NCBI GenBank assembly: GCA_003242075.1
Contig: QBMO01000001.1
Location: 58,255-96,749 of the forward strand
Reading direction: 5' to 3'
Length of the DNA stretch: 38,495 nt
Source: Alphaproteobacteria bacterium
GTDB taxonomy: Bacteria > Pseudomonadota > Alphaproteobacteria > Caulobacterales > Aquidulcibacteraceae
The translations under genes were made by a program, and so were the position numbers. Shown here one piece after another: positions 1 to 9,608 of this stretch (positions within the stretch are counted from its first letter, which is position 1; the number at the start of each line of letters is the position of its first letter). The notes under the pieces are model-generated. The model worked only from the letters and a program-made list of their open reading frames with translations. It had not been told where the DNA came from and searched no databases.

Positions 1-498
1 CGGCTGGCCGTCCGCGCCGGGTGGCGTCACCACAATGCGCTGCGTGACACCGGCAACACGCGCCGGCTCCGCCAGCATAATGAGCGTCGAGACCAGCGGC
101 GCGCTGCCGGCCGGCACGTAAAGGCCGCATGTCTCGATCGGGCGCCATTCCAGGCGCGTGCACACGCCTGGCATGCTCTCGATTACCTGTGGCTTTGGCT
201 TTGTGGCCTCGTGATAGAAGCGCACTTGATCAACAGCGAAGGCGATCGCGTCGAGATCCTCAGCGGCAAGCTTTGCGCGCGCTGCTGCAATGACATCCTC
301 GCTCAGCTCAAGCACTGCCGGCGCTTGACGATCGAGCTTGACCGCCCAGCGCGTAAGCGCCGCCTCACCCTCCTCCGCCACTTCATTGAACAATTGTGCG
401 ACAAGTGCGGCCACTTCCGGCGCGCAGCGTTGGTCGGGACGCGCCAGAACGCGCTGGCGTTCGGTTTCGCTGAGGTCGCTCCAGACATAGCGTTTCAT
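1..498 (-). CDS. hisD: Histidinol dehydrogenase, N-terminal part (cut by window edge)
   Basis: HisD oxidises L-histidinol to L-histidine in two NAD-dependent steps, the last reactions of histidine synthesis in the cytoplasm. Reading the minus strand from ATG at 498 (MKRYVW...) gives 166 codons without a stop up to the window edge. The segment LYVPAGSAPLVSTLIMLAEP (about residues 126-145) matches the conserved HisD region GVYVPGG...PSSVLMNA..PA. The zinc and catalytic residues lie in the missing C-terminal two thirds. The gene begins 7 nt after the hisG stop, so the two are co-transcribed. Identification is by family recognition; only the N-terminal third is visible. Confidence 0.93.
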   Translation of the reverse strand, partial: MKRYVWSDLSETERQRVLARPDQRCAPEVAALVAQLFNEVAEEGEAALTRWAVKLDRQAPAVLELSEDVIAAARAKLAAEDLDAIAFAVDQVRFYHEATKPKPQVIESMPGVCTRLEWRPIETCGLYVPAGSAPLVSTLIMLAEPARVAGVTQRIVVTPPGADGQP

Positions 499-505
499 CG
501 CGCCC

Positions 506-1384
506 TCACATCATCTTCTCGATGGGCAGCACAAGGATCGCGGAAGCGCCCGCTTCCTTCAGCGCCTCAAGCGTTTCCCAGAACACAGATTCCTGACAGA
601 CCGCGTGCACGGCGACCAAATCGTCACGCCCAGCCAGCGCCAGCACCGTCGGCGCTCCAGCGCCCGGGAGGATTTCGGCAATCCGCGCCAGCGCTGAACG
701 CGGCGCATTCATCATCACGTATTTCGCATCCTGCGATGCAGCGACGCCGCGAAAGCGCGACTCCAGGATCTCCGCGACGCGCTCCACCCCGGCGTCGAGC
801 TTCCGCGTCGAGCGCACCAGCACGGCTTCGCTTTCAAGGATGGTCGTCTGCGCGACGAGCCCGTTGGCCTCAAGCGTCGCGCCCGTCGAAACCAGGTCGC
901 AGATGGCGTCCGCCAGCTTCAGCCGCGGCGCCACCTCGACCGCCCCGCGCATTGTGACGATGCTCGCTTCGATGCCCGCCTCCGCCAGATAGCGCGCGAG
1001 CAAGTTCGGATAGGTCGTCGCGATACGCAGACCCTGCAGCGATTGCGGTCCACGATAGTCAAAGCCGGCTGGCGTAGCGATCGAGAGACGGCAGCGGCCA
1101 AACCCCAACGCCATCACTTCGTGCAGACCGTTGCCACCGCCAGCGGCGCGCTCGGCCAGCACATTGCGGCCGACAATACCAAGATCGGCGACGCCATCAG
1201 CTACGAAGGTCGGAATGTCGTCATCGCGCAAACACCATAAATCTATCGGCGCGTTCTCGGCGCTATAGGCGAGATCGCTGGCGCTCTTGGTCAGCCGGTA
1301 TCCCGCCGAGCCGATGAGCTCGAGACTACGCTCGGCCAAGCGGCCGCTCTTCTGGATGGCGATGTGCAAACGCTGGGAATTCAT
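506..1384 (-). CDS. hisG: ATP phosphoribosyltransferase, long form
   Basis: HisG condenses ATP with PRPP, the first and feedback-controlled step of histidine synthesis. The protein starts MNSQRLHIAIQKSGRL, the usual HisG N-terminus, and at about 292 residues is long enough for the long form, with a C-terminal ACT-like regulatory domain after the two catalytic domains; the short, HisZ-dependent form has about 210. An in-frame GTG lies 9 nt upstream (1393), but ATG at 1384 gives the N-terminus normal for the family. No strong Shine-Dalgarno is seen; the upstream sequence is occupied by a GC hairpin (1400-1417) that may limit initiation. It is followed by hisD after 7 nt. Expression is probably set by the attenuator-like leader at 1400-1611. 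Confidence 0.96.
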   Translation of the reverse strand: MNSQRLHIAIQKSGRLAERSLELIGSAGYRLTKSASDLAYSAENAPIDLWCLRDDDIPTFVADGVADLGIVGRNVLAERAAGGGNGLHEVMALGFGRCRLSIATPAGFDYRGPQSLQGLRIATTYPNLLARYLAEAGIEASIVTMRGAVEVAPRLKLADAICDLVSTGATLEANGLVAQTTILESEAVLVRSTRKLDAGVERVAEILESRFRGVAASQDAKYVMMNAPRSALARIAEILPGAGAPTVLALAGRDDLVAVHAVCQESVFWETLEALKEAGASAILVLPIEKMM

Positions 1385-1399
1385 GGTGGTCACTCACGC

Positions 1400-1495
1400 G
1401 GGCGCAAAGTCGCGCCCAAGGCGAAATTCAAAGCTCTGGCGGCGAACAGCGCTAGGGCGCTTTCGCTCTTTCCGTTTAACGACGGGTCAGAGCTT
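1400..1495 (-). promoter_or_regulatory. Attenuator-like hairpins between hisL and hisG
   Basis: Three inverted repeats are visible. (1) AAGCTCTG at 1431-1438 is perfectly complementary to CAGAGCTT at 1488-1495, which abuts the hisL stop. (2) Inside it, 1442-1466 forms a 10-bp stem GCGAA+AGCGC / GCGCT+TTCGC with one bulged base and a 4-nt loop. (3) 1400-1417 is a perfect 6-bp GC stem (GGGCGC / GCGCCC) with a 6-nt loop, immediately before the hisG start. Downstream of stem 1 the transcript has only a weak U-rich stretch (CUUUGAAUUUC). Which stem is terminator and which is antiterminator needs RNA folding; hairpin 3 could instead mask the hisG ribosome-binding site. Confidence 0.6.
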
Positions 1496-1611
1496 CAATG
1501 TCGCGGCGCGTGATGCGCGGCGTGGCCATGATGGTGATGGACGCCAAACGCATGCGCCAGCACACCCCGGGCGGGGCTCGCAATGGTCATGGACTGGGCG
1601 GCAGTGCGCAT
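1495..1611 (-). CDS. hisL: Putative his operon leader peptide
   Basis: A short minus-strand reading frame ends with TGA at 1495-1497 and contains nine His codons in its last 22 positions, including the run HHHHGHAAHH and a His just before the stop. In-frame starts are ATG 1611 (38 aa, preceded by GAGGA at 11 nt and AGAG closer), ATG 1590 (31 aa) and GTG 1563 (22 aa); I cannot decide between them. His-rich leader peptides upstream of his genes are the sensor of classical transcription attenuation, in which a ribosome stalled for charged tRNA-His changes the fold of the downstream RNA. The frame lies 110 nt upstream of hisG on the same strand and is followed by strong inverted repeats. The function is inferred from composition and position. 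Confidence 0.82.
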   Translation of the reverse strand: MRTAAQSMTIASPARGVLAHAFGVHHHHGHAAHHAPRH

Positions 1612-1635
1612 ATCTCTAGGCGTCCTCAGGCCATC

Positions 1636-1665
1636 CACTTAGGGGGACTGTCCGAGGCTCGTCAA
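1636..1665 (-). promoter_or_regulatory. Possible his operon promoter
   Basis: On the minus strand TTGACG (1665-1660) matches the -35 consensus in five of six positions. No good -10 hexamer is found 16-18 nt downstream (the best is around CCTAAG/CTAAGT). It would place a transcript start about 15-25 nt before the longest hisL start. Weak call, based on the -35 and position only. Confidence 0.3.
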
Positions 1666-1754
1666 CTCCGCGCGCCCGCCAAGACGTCGCATCCGGCTCT
1701 TAGCGGCAGCACAACCGTCCGATCCGCCTCATGGCGTCGGTGACCCGGCATTGA

Positions 1755-1768
1755 TAAACGACCGTTTA
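1755..1768. promoter_or_regulatory. Palindrome TAAACG-AC-CGTTTA, possible operator
   Basis: A perfect 6-bp inverted repeat with a 2-nt spacer lies 31-44 nt upstream of the racemase start codon at 1799, in the divergent region between that gene and the his leader. Its size and position fit a repressor operator. No matching copy was found elsewhere in the window, and no cognate regulator can be named. Confidence 0.4.
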
Positions 1769-1798
1769 CGGCGACGCCTTGATGTCCGGAGACTTGGA

Positions 1799-2893
1799 AT
1801 GACAACCGGCCCGTTAGTGGGCGTTCGGGTGCTGGAGTTTGCCAGCATCGGGCCCGGCCCCTTCTGCGCCATGCTTCTCTCCGACATGGGCGCCGATGTC
1901 GTCCGCATCGATCGGCCGAGCGGTGTTGCCGGCACCGGACCCAACGCCGTGCTGCAGCGAGGACGGCCTTCGCTGGTGCTTGATCTGAAAAACGCCGAAG
2001 AGTGCGCCATCGCGGCGCGGGCGGCGGCGCTGGCGGATGTGCTGATCGAAGGCAACCGGCCCGGTGTGATGGAACGCTTGGTTCTCGGGCCGGAACCGCT
2101 CATGGCGGCGAACCCTGCACTCATTTACGCGCGCATGACTGGCTACGGCCAAACTGGGCCACAAGCGCTGACGGCCGGGCACGACATCAACTATCTGGGC
2201 TTGGTCGGCGCGCTTGCCGCTATCAGTGACGGCAAATCACCGCCACGCGCGCCGCTCAATTTGCTGGGCGACTTCGGTGGCGGCGCGCTCTATCTCGCTT
2301 TCGGGATCGTTGCCGCGTTGTTCGAACGCACCCGCTCCGGCAAGGGACAGATCGTGGACGCGGCCATCGTCGACGGCTCTGCGTCGCTGATGGGCATGGT
2401 GTTCGGCGCACTCGCAACCGGCTCACTGGCCCGAGATCCCAATGCGAATCTCCTCTCTGGCGCGGCGCCCTTCTATCGCTGCTACGCTTGCGCGGACGGT
2501 CACTATCTCGCTGTCGGCGCTCTCGAGCCGCAATTCTATGCGCGCTTCCTGGAGGCGATGCAGGTGCAAGACTACGCGCGCCATCAGCAGCGAGACCCAG
2601 TGTTCTGGGCGGAGTTGTCCGCACTGCTTGAACGCAAGTTCGCGTCGAAAACGCGCGCGGAATGGCTGACTTTGCTTGAGCCGCTCGATGCCTGCATCAG
2701 CGCCGTGCACACTGTCGAAGAAAGCCTCAACGATCCGCATGCGGTCGCGCGCGATATGTTCGTTGAGGTCAACGGCATGCGCCAACCGGCGCCAGCGCCC
2801 CGCTTTTCGCGTACACCCGGCGCGGTGCAAGGTCCGATGGCGAAACCCGGCGAAGGCGGACGCGAAGCGCTCGCGCGCTGGGGCGTCAGCTAG
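1799..2893 (+). CDS. CaiB/BaiF family CoA-transferase, alpha-methylacyl-CoA racemase-like
   Basis: This family moves CoA between carboxylic acids or epimerises 2-methylacyl-CoA thioesters. At 364 residues, with the motif NLLGDFGGGALYLAFGI (about 154-170) and GHD at 127-129, it resembles the alpha-methylacyl-CoA racemase branch. His128 and Asp158 correspond by spacing to the His/Asp pair of the mycobacterial racemase (H126/D156). Start ATG 1799 follows GGAG; an upstream ATG at 1751 lacks a site and would run through the TAAACG palindrome. It stands 220 nt before the CitMHS transporter gene, on the same strand. CaiB/BaiF proteins often accompany catabolic clusters like the one that follows, but the substrate is unknown and it may be unrelated (branched fatty acid breakdown). 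Confidence 0.85.
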   Translation: MTTGPLVGVRVLEFASIGPGPFCAMLLSDMGADVVRIDRPSGVAGTGPNAVLQRGRPSLVLDLKNAEECAIAARAAALADVLIEGNRPGVMERLVLGPEPLMAANPALIYARMTGYGQTGPQALTAGHDINYLGLVGALAAISDGKSPPRAPLNLLGDFGGGALYLAFGIVAALFERTRSGKGQIVDAAIVDGSASLMGMVFGALATGSLARDPNANLLSGAAPFYRCYACADGHYLAVGALEPQFYARFLEAMQVQDYARHQQRDPVFWAELSALLERKFASKTRAEWLTLLEPLDACISAVHTVEESLNDPHAVARDMFVEVNGMRQPAPAPRFSRTPGAVQGPMAKPGEGGREALARWGVS

Positions 2894-3034
2894 CCCGCTC
2901 GAAGATCGCGGCGAGGCCCTGGCCGCCGCCATCCCGCGCGTGAGGAAAATCATCTTATAATTTTGGCTAGCTTAGGTGAGCCGCCTGCTGCTCCACCTGC
3001 TTTATCTGGCTGTTTGTGGCCGATGAGGGAATAA

Positions 3035-3054
3035 ATTATGCTATAATATGTGGT
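3035..3054 (+). promoter_or_regulatory. Extended -10 promoter overlapping an inverted repeat
   Basis: TGCTATAAT at 3039-3047 is a perfect extended -10 element (TGnTATAAT) 67 nt before the transporter start. No clear -35 is present, as expected for an extended -10 promoter. The -10 is embedded in a perfect repeat ATTAT-GCT-ATAAT (3035-3047), where a repressor would block polymerase. The GntR protein encoded in the same operon is the obvious candidate. Confidence 0.55.
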
Positions 3055-3113
3055 CGCATCGCCAAGGTCGTGATATGCGTCCCTAAGCCCGGGCGAGACC
3101 GGGAGGAGCAAGC

Positions 3114-4415
3114 GTGACTATGCTCGCCGCCATCGGCTTCGCCATGATCGCGACCTTCATGATCTTGATCATGACGCGCACGCTCTCTGCAGTCGCGGCG
3201 CTCACTCTCGTGCCGCTGATTTTCGGTGCGTTCGCGGGTCATAGCTTCGATATGACGGACATGGCGCTCAGCGGCGTCACCGCCTTGGCGCCGACGGCAG
3301 TCACACTCGTCTTCGCCGTTCTCTATTTCGGCATCATGACCGATGCGGGGCTCTTCGACCCGCTTGTGCGCGGCGCGGTGCGGTTTGCGCATGGCGATCC
3401 GCTGAGAATATCCATCGCCACCGCGACGGTCGCTACGATTGTCTCCCTTGATGGAGATGGCGCGACCACCGCCATCGTCACCATAGGCGCGTTCCTGCCA
3501 ATCTATCGGCGGACAGGCATGAACCCGCTCATCCTTGCAGTGTTGCTCGGCTCGGCGAACTCGATCGTCAACATGATGCCCTGGGGCGGCCCGATGGCGC
3601 GCGTGTCATCGGCGCTGAATGTACCGATGCTCGACATTTTCGTACCCCTGATCCCCACCATACTGGCAGGCATTGCAGGCGTATTCACGATCGCCTTCGT
3701 TCTGGGCTCTTTGGAGCGCAAGCGTGTCGGCGTGGTCGCGTTGGAAACCGACCTCTCAGCGTCGTTGTTCGAGCGCGAGCCCGGCGTCGAGCGGCCACAG
3801 TTGTTCTGGATAAACCTGCTCCTAACTCTGACGCTTTTGTGCAGTGCTATGGCCGGCCTGGTTCCGCTGCCGCTCGTCTTCATGATCGGCCTCGCTCTCG
3901 CGTGCATGATCAACTATCCGCGCATCGCCATGCAGCGTGATCGCATCAGCGCGCATGCCGCCAACGCCCTACCCATCGTGTTGTTGATCTTCGCCGCGGG
4001 GGTCTTCACCGGCGTGCTTGACGGCACGGGCATGGTGGACGCCATGGGCCGCAGTTTGTTGGCGCTGGCGCCAGCAGAGTATGGCCCTTACTTCGGACCG
4101 CTCGTGGCGCTGACGAGTGGCCCCTTCACGTTCGTGATGTCCAACGACGCCTACTATTTCGGCATTGTGCCGATCCTGGCTGAAACCGCGGGCCACTTCG
4201 GCGTCGAACCAGCCGAAGTGGCCCGTGCTTCGCTGCTGGGACAAACGCTGCACGCGCTCAGCCCGCTCATAGCGGCCATCTATCTCGTGGCCGGCCTTAT
4301 CAAGGTTGAGGTTGGCGAGCTTCAGCGCTTCGCGCTTCCGTTCGCCATTTTGCTCAATCTCCTCATGATCGCTGTCGCCGTGCTCACCGGCGCGGTTCCT
4401 CTCATTGCGTCTTAG
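3114..4415 (+). CDS. CitMHS-family carboxylate transporter
   Basis: CitMHS proteins are inner-membrane symporters that take up citrate or related di/tricarboxylates as metal complexes with protons. The 433-residue protein is hydrophobic throughout, with about 11-12 membrane segments, and carries family stretches such as SLDGDGATTAIVTIGAFLPIY (about 103-123) and LLGSANSIVNMMPWGGP (about 143-159). GTG at 3114 is preferred over ATG 3120 because GGAGGA (3102-3107) is spaced 6 nt from it. The gntR gene begins 5 nt after its stop and AtuA/DUF4387 genes follow, so it probably imports the substrate of that cluster. The actual substrate cannot be read from sequence. Confidence 0.88.
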   Translation: MTMLAAIGFAMIATFMILIMTRTLSAVAALTLVPLIFGAFAGHSFDMTDMALSGVTALAPTAVTLVFAVLYFGIMTDAGLFDPLVRGAVRFAHGDPLRISIATATVATIVSLDGDGATTAIVTIGAFLPIYRRTGMNPLILAVLLGSANSIVNMMPWGGPMARVSSALNVPMLDIFVPLIPTILAGIAGVFTIAFVLGSLERKRVGVVALETDLSASLFEREPGVERPQLFWINLLLTLTLLCSAMAGLVPLPLVFMIGLALACMINYPRIAMQRDRISAHAANALPIVLLIFAAGVFTGVLDGTGMVDAMGRSLLALAPAEYGPYFGPLVALTSGPFTFVMSNDAYYFGIVPILAETAGHFGVEPAEVARASLLGQTLHALSPLIAAIYLVAGLIKVEVGELQRFALPFAILLNLLMIAVAVLTGAVPLIAS

Positions 4416-4420
4416 GATTC

Positions 4421-5131
4421 ATGATGATGAAGCCTCCTCCTCCATCACGCGGCGCCGGCGCGGAAACCATCGTCGAGCACGTCATTCAATCGATCCGTGA
4501 GGCCGTACGCCAAGGCGAGCTTGCTCAGGGCGAACGATTGGTCGTGGCCGACATCGCGCAAAGGTACGGCGTTAGCGTCGGCCCGGTGCGTGAGGCCATT
4601 CGCAGACTAACCGGCGAAGGGCTACTCGAGTTTGCGCCGCATCGCGGCGCCAGCGTGCGCGCCTATAGCGAGCGAGACGTGCGTGAGATATTTCAAGTAC
4701 GGGAGGCGATCGAGGGCTATGCCGCCAAGCTGGCTGCAGAAAACATTCATCGTGCTGACTATGCCAAACGTCTTGAGGATTGCCGCAAGCGCCTCCACGC
4801 CACAGTCCACGCCTCGGTGGAAGAGCTTTCGAAGGTCCGTCAGCAGTTCCACGATCTGATTTACGAGTTCGGCGGCAACGCCGCGATCAAGGAAGCCGCC
4901 GAACGCCTCACCTTTCCTGTCAATCGGCTGGTGTTCAACGAACTTACCGGCCGGGCGCGCGCCAGCGCCTCGCTCAAAGAGCACGACGAGGTCATTGACG
5001 CTATCCTCGCCGGCGACGCGGTGCGCGCCGAACGCGCGATGCGGTCCCACTTGCACAACGGGGCCATCGCTGTCTGCGAGGCGCTCGTTGCATCAAGAAC
5101 CGTCACACCTCCCCAAAAAAAGAAGGTCTGA
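4421..5131 (+). CDS. GntR-family regulator, FCD (FadR) type
   Basis: A 236-residue regulator with a winged helix at about residues 17-85 (IREAVRQGELAQGERLVV...GPVREAIRRLTGEGLLEF) and an all-helical FCD ligand-binding domain at about 90-225. Candidate metal-ligand histidines are in QQFHDL, EHDEV and RSHLHN. It begins with three ATGs (4421, 4424, 4427); AGGA at 4414-4417 spaces best with the second or third. It lies between the transporter and the AtuA gene in one tight operon, so it is likely the local, substrate-responsive regulator, probably acting at the extended -10 promoter at 3035-3054. Confidence 0.9.
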   Translation: MMMKPPPPSRGAGAETIVEHVIQSIREAVRQGELAQGERLVVADIAQRYGVSVGPVREAIRRLTGEGLLEFAPHRGASVRAYSERDVREIFQVREAIEGYAAKLAAENIHRADYAKRLEDCRKRLHATVHASVEELSKVRQQFHDLIYEFGGNAAIKEAAERLTFPVNRLVFNELTGRARASASLKEHDEVIDAILAGDAVRAERAMRSHLHNGAIAVCEALVASRTVTPPQKKKV

Positions 5132-5137
5132 CCACGA

Positions 5138-6526
5138 ATGCGCGAGGACGTAATTCGGATTCTTGTACCCGTGGGATCGCTGGGCGCCGGCGTGAGAGCT
5201 GATGAGGTGCGCTACGGCATTGAGCGCGGCGCTCATGCCATCGCCAGCGACGCCGGCTCGACCGATAGCGGCGCGGCTTACCTTGCGCTCGGGATTTCAA
5301 AGAACAATCGTGAAGCGGTAAAGCGCGATCTCAAGATCCTGATGAAAGCTCAAGCGGACGCGCGCATTCCGTTGATTATCGGCTCCTGCGGCCAAGCAGG
5401 CGGCGACGACGGACTCAACTGGACGCGCGATATCGCCCTCGAAGTTGCGAAGGAGCTTGGCGTCACGCCAAAGATTGCTTTGATCTACAGCGAGCAAAAC
5501 AAGGATGTGCTGAAGGCCAAGAACGCGGCCGGAAAGATCACGCCGCTGCCACCGCTCGGTCCACTCGCAAACGACACCATCGACGCCTGTGAGCACATCG
5601 TCGCCGCTATGGGACCGGAGCCCTACATCGCAGCGCTAGAAGCGGGCGCCGACATCGTGCTGGGCGGCCGCACCACCGACACCGCCGTACTTGCGAGCTT
5701 CGCTCTCATGAAGGGCGCGCCTGCGGGCCCATCATGGCATGCAGCTAAAGTTGCCGAATGCGGCGCTCAGTGCACAGTAAATCCCACGCGCGGCTCAGGC
5801 GTGCTGATCTCAATCGGCGCCGACAGCTTTCAAGTCGAGCCGCTACGCACCGACAATCACTGCGATCCGCATAGCGTGTCGGCGCACATGCTCTACGAAA
5901 ATGCCGATCCGTTTCTGTTGACCGAACCTGGCGGGGTGCTCGATGTGGCGGCGGCCCAATACAGTTTCGTCGGCGAGCGTGCGGTCGAAGTAACGGGCTC
6001 GATCTGGCGCGAGATGCCGTACACGATGAAGCTCGAAGGCGCCGCCAAGGGCCGTTATCAGACGATTATGCTGATTGGCATTCAAGACCCAATCATTCTC
6101 GCTCGCATCGACGACTTCCATGACCGGATGCTGGACGCGCTCTACGATCGCGTGCGCAATGCGGTCGGCCCATCCGCCGGCGACTTTCACATCTCGTTGC
6201 GCATGTACGGCTGGAACGCGGTCTCTGGCGACAGGCCTGCACCCGGAACGCCGCCGCCGCGCGAAGTTGGCGTGTTGTTTGTGGCGACGGCCGACACGCA
6301 AGCGATGGCAACGCAGATTGCCAAAGCGTGCAATCCATACTTTTTCCACTTCCCGCTTGAACTCGACAAAGAACTGCCGAGCCACGGCTTCGCCTTTTCG
6401 CCCGCCGATATCGAACGCGGACCGGTTTATGAGTTCAAGCTCAACCACGTGGTCGAAGTAGCTAATCCGATGGAGCTTGTGCGCCTGGAGTGGATCGATC
6501 TCGCGAATAAGGGAGCGGCGCAATGA
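5138..6526 (+). CDS. AtuA-family protein (DUF1446)
   Basis: 462 residues, matching the DUF1446 family named after acyclic terpene utilisation protein AtuA. Recognisable features are the glycine-rich start (VPVGSLGAGV), SDAGSTDSGA at about 38-47, IIGSCGQAGGDDG at about 80-92 and LGGRTTDTAVLASFAL at about 174-189. No enzymatic activity is firmly established for the family. The start is ATG 5138, 6 nt after gntR, with GAAGG upstream at a long spacing. Its stop overlaps the DUF4387 start (ATGA), a pairing also common in other bacteria, where the two proteins probably act together. Likely a cytoplasmic enzyme for the carboxylate imported by the CitMHS protein; this is inference. Confidence 0.85.
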   Translation: MREDVIRILVPVGSLGAGVRADEVRYGIERGAHAIASDAGSTDSGAAYLALGISKNNREAVKRDLKILMKAQADARIPLIIGSCGQAGGDDGLNWTRDIALEVAKELGVTPKIALIYSEQNKDVLKAKNAAGKITPLPPLGPLANDTIDACEHIVAAMGPEPYIAALEAGADIVLGGRTTDTAVLASFALMKGAPAGPSWHAAKVAECGAQCTVNPTRGSGVLISIGADSFQVEPLRTDNHCDPHSVSAHMLYENADPFLLTEPGGVLDVAAAQYSFVGERAVEVTGSIWREMPYTMKLEGAAKGRYQTIMLIGIQDPIILARIDDFHDRMLDALYDRVRNAVGPSAGDFHISLRMYGWNAVSGDRPAPGTPPPREVGVLFVATADTQAMATQIAKACNPYFFHFPLELDKELPSHGFAFSPADIERGPVYEFKLNHVVEVANPMELVRLEWIDLANKGAAQ

Positions 6527-6831
6527 CAACAGTCAGACAAGCCTGTCGGCACATCCGCTCGAAGAATGCAGGGCCTTTCTGGGTGACGATCGATCTGTTT
6601 TTTGACGGCGAACGCAATTTTAAGAAGTACGCCGAAAGCCCGGCGCTTGGACCAGAGGCGTTGGCGCGCCTTTACGGCGCCGACGCCTCCCTCGTAAAGC
6701 GATACGCGGTGCCAAGCCTGCATATGGTGAAGGTCTCCTACCCCCGCGCCAACGCGCAAGGCGGAGAAGTCGAACGCGACATGCACTGCGGACAGCAGTT
6801 CGTGCGGCTCTTGGACGTCGAACTCGATTAG
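6523..6831 (+). CDS. DUF4387 protein, partner of AtuA-like protein
   Basis: A 102-residue soluble protein starting inside the stop of the AtuA gene (ATGA overlap at 6523-6526), so translation is coupled. Family features are the N-terminal RQACRHIRSKNAGPFWVTID and the C-terminal DMHCGQQFVRLLDVEL. DUF4387 proteins usually sit directly after DUF1446 proteins or are fused to them, which suggests a two-subunit enzyme, but the reaction is unknown. It is the last gene of the plus-strand cluster and faces ligI. Confidence 0.85.
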   Translation: MTTVRQACRHIRSKNAGPFWVTIDLFFDGERNFKKYAESPALGPEALARLYGADASLVKRYAVPSLHMVKVSYPRANAQGGEVERDMHCGQQFVRLLDVELD

Positions 6832-6853
6832 TCGGGACGATATGCCTAGGTAA

Positions 6854-6878
6854 CTCGCGTCCGCCAAACAGCCGCGAG
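6854..6878. terminator. Weak inverted repeat between convergent genes
   Basis: CTCGCG (6854-6859) and CGCGAG (6873-6878) form a 6-bp stem with a 13-nt loop, followed on the plus strand by ATTTGT. It lies between the converging DUF4387 and ligI genes, where a bidirectional terminator would be expected. The U tract is poor, so this is tentative. Confidence 0.3.
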
Positions 6879-6886
6879 ATTTGTCC

Positions 6887-8812
<1,926 letters not shown>

Positions 8813-8820
<8 letters not shown>

Positions 8821-9487
8821 ATTTCAGGCCCATCTCTTTCAACCGCTCGCGCATCTTGTAGATGTCGAGACCAAGCTCCCCCGCAGCAAGCCGCTTGCGC
8901 TTGTCTTCCTCTGCAGCCTCGCGCGCGCGGGACGCGGCCGCCACGCTCGCTGCTTCCTCGCGCGCGACGACGCACACGCCATCATCGTCCGCTACAATCA
9001 CATTGCCCGCGCGCACGAGCGCCTCGCCGCATACCACGGGGACGTTCACCGATCCCAACGTCGCCTTCACCGTGCCCTGCGCTGAGATCGCTTTCGACCA
9101 CACGGGAAAGCCCATCCGCGTCAGATCACGCACATCGCGAACGCCCGCATCGATGACGAGGCCGCGGCATCCGCGCGCCATAGCGGACGTCGCCAGCAAG
9201 TCGCCGAAATAGCCATCCTCACACGGGCTGGTTGGCGCAAGCACGAGGATGTCGCCCGCCGCCAATTGCTCGATGGCGACATGGACCATCCAGTTATCGC
9301 CGGGCGGCGCCGAGATCGTCACCGCTGAACCAGCGATCCGCGCGCCTGAATAGATCGGACGCAATCGGCTCGCGAGCAGGCCTTTTCGTCCTTGCGCTTC
9401 ATGAACGGTGGCGACGCCGAACGTCGCCAGCTCGTCGATCACGCGCGGGTCGGCGCGTTCAATCCGCTGCACCACCACGCCACTCAT
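8813..9487 (-). CDS. ligK: 4-carboxy-4-hydroxy-2-oxoadipate aldolase
   Basis: LigK cleaves 4-carboxy-4-hydroxy-2-oxoadipate (CHA) to pyruvate and oxaloacetate, the last step of the pathway. The 224-residue protein belongs to the RraA-like class II aldolases: [20 protein letters not shown] (about 77-95) and VIDAGVRD (111-118), where Arg117 and Asp118 are the substrate and metal residues of the family. ATG 9487 ([13 protein letters not shown]) gives the family N-terminus; an in-frame ATG at 9532 adds 15 unlikely residues. It is the first gene of the minus-strand lig operon, divergent from the LysR regulator, with a candidate regulator site about 80 nt upstream. Confidence 0.93.
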
Positions 9488-9566
9488 CGGTTTACGCCTT
9501 TCTCGACCCAATAGTCCGTATACGTGCCCCAATCCCCGCTACAGCGCGAATTGGGAGTTCAAGCGC

Positions 9567-9589
9567 GCTATAAGCTTGTGCTAATCTTA
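9567..9589. promoter_or_regulatory. Candidate LysR-regulator site upstream of ligK
   Basis: The 20 bp at 9567-9586, read on the minus strand, match 15 of 20 positions of 10743-10762 read on the plus strand, including nine contiguous bases GCTTATAGC. The site lies about 80 nt upstream of ligK in the operon direction. An overlapping inverted repeat TAAG-N11-CTTA spans 9571-9589. Both suggest a binding site of the LysR regulator encoded next to it, which would also allow autoregulation. Confidence 0.55.
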
Positions 9590-9608
9590 GATCGTGACCC
9601 CATGGGAT

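Noticed and set aside
1287-1743. Plus-strand ORFs over the his leader
   Set aside because: They are antisense to hisG and the leader, have biased composition and no motif; the minus-strand leader explains the region better.
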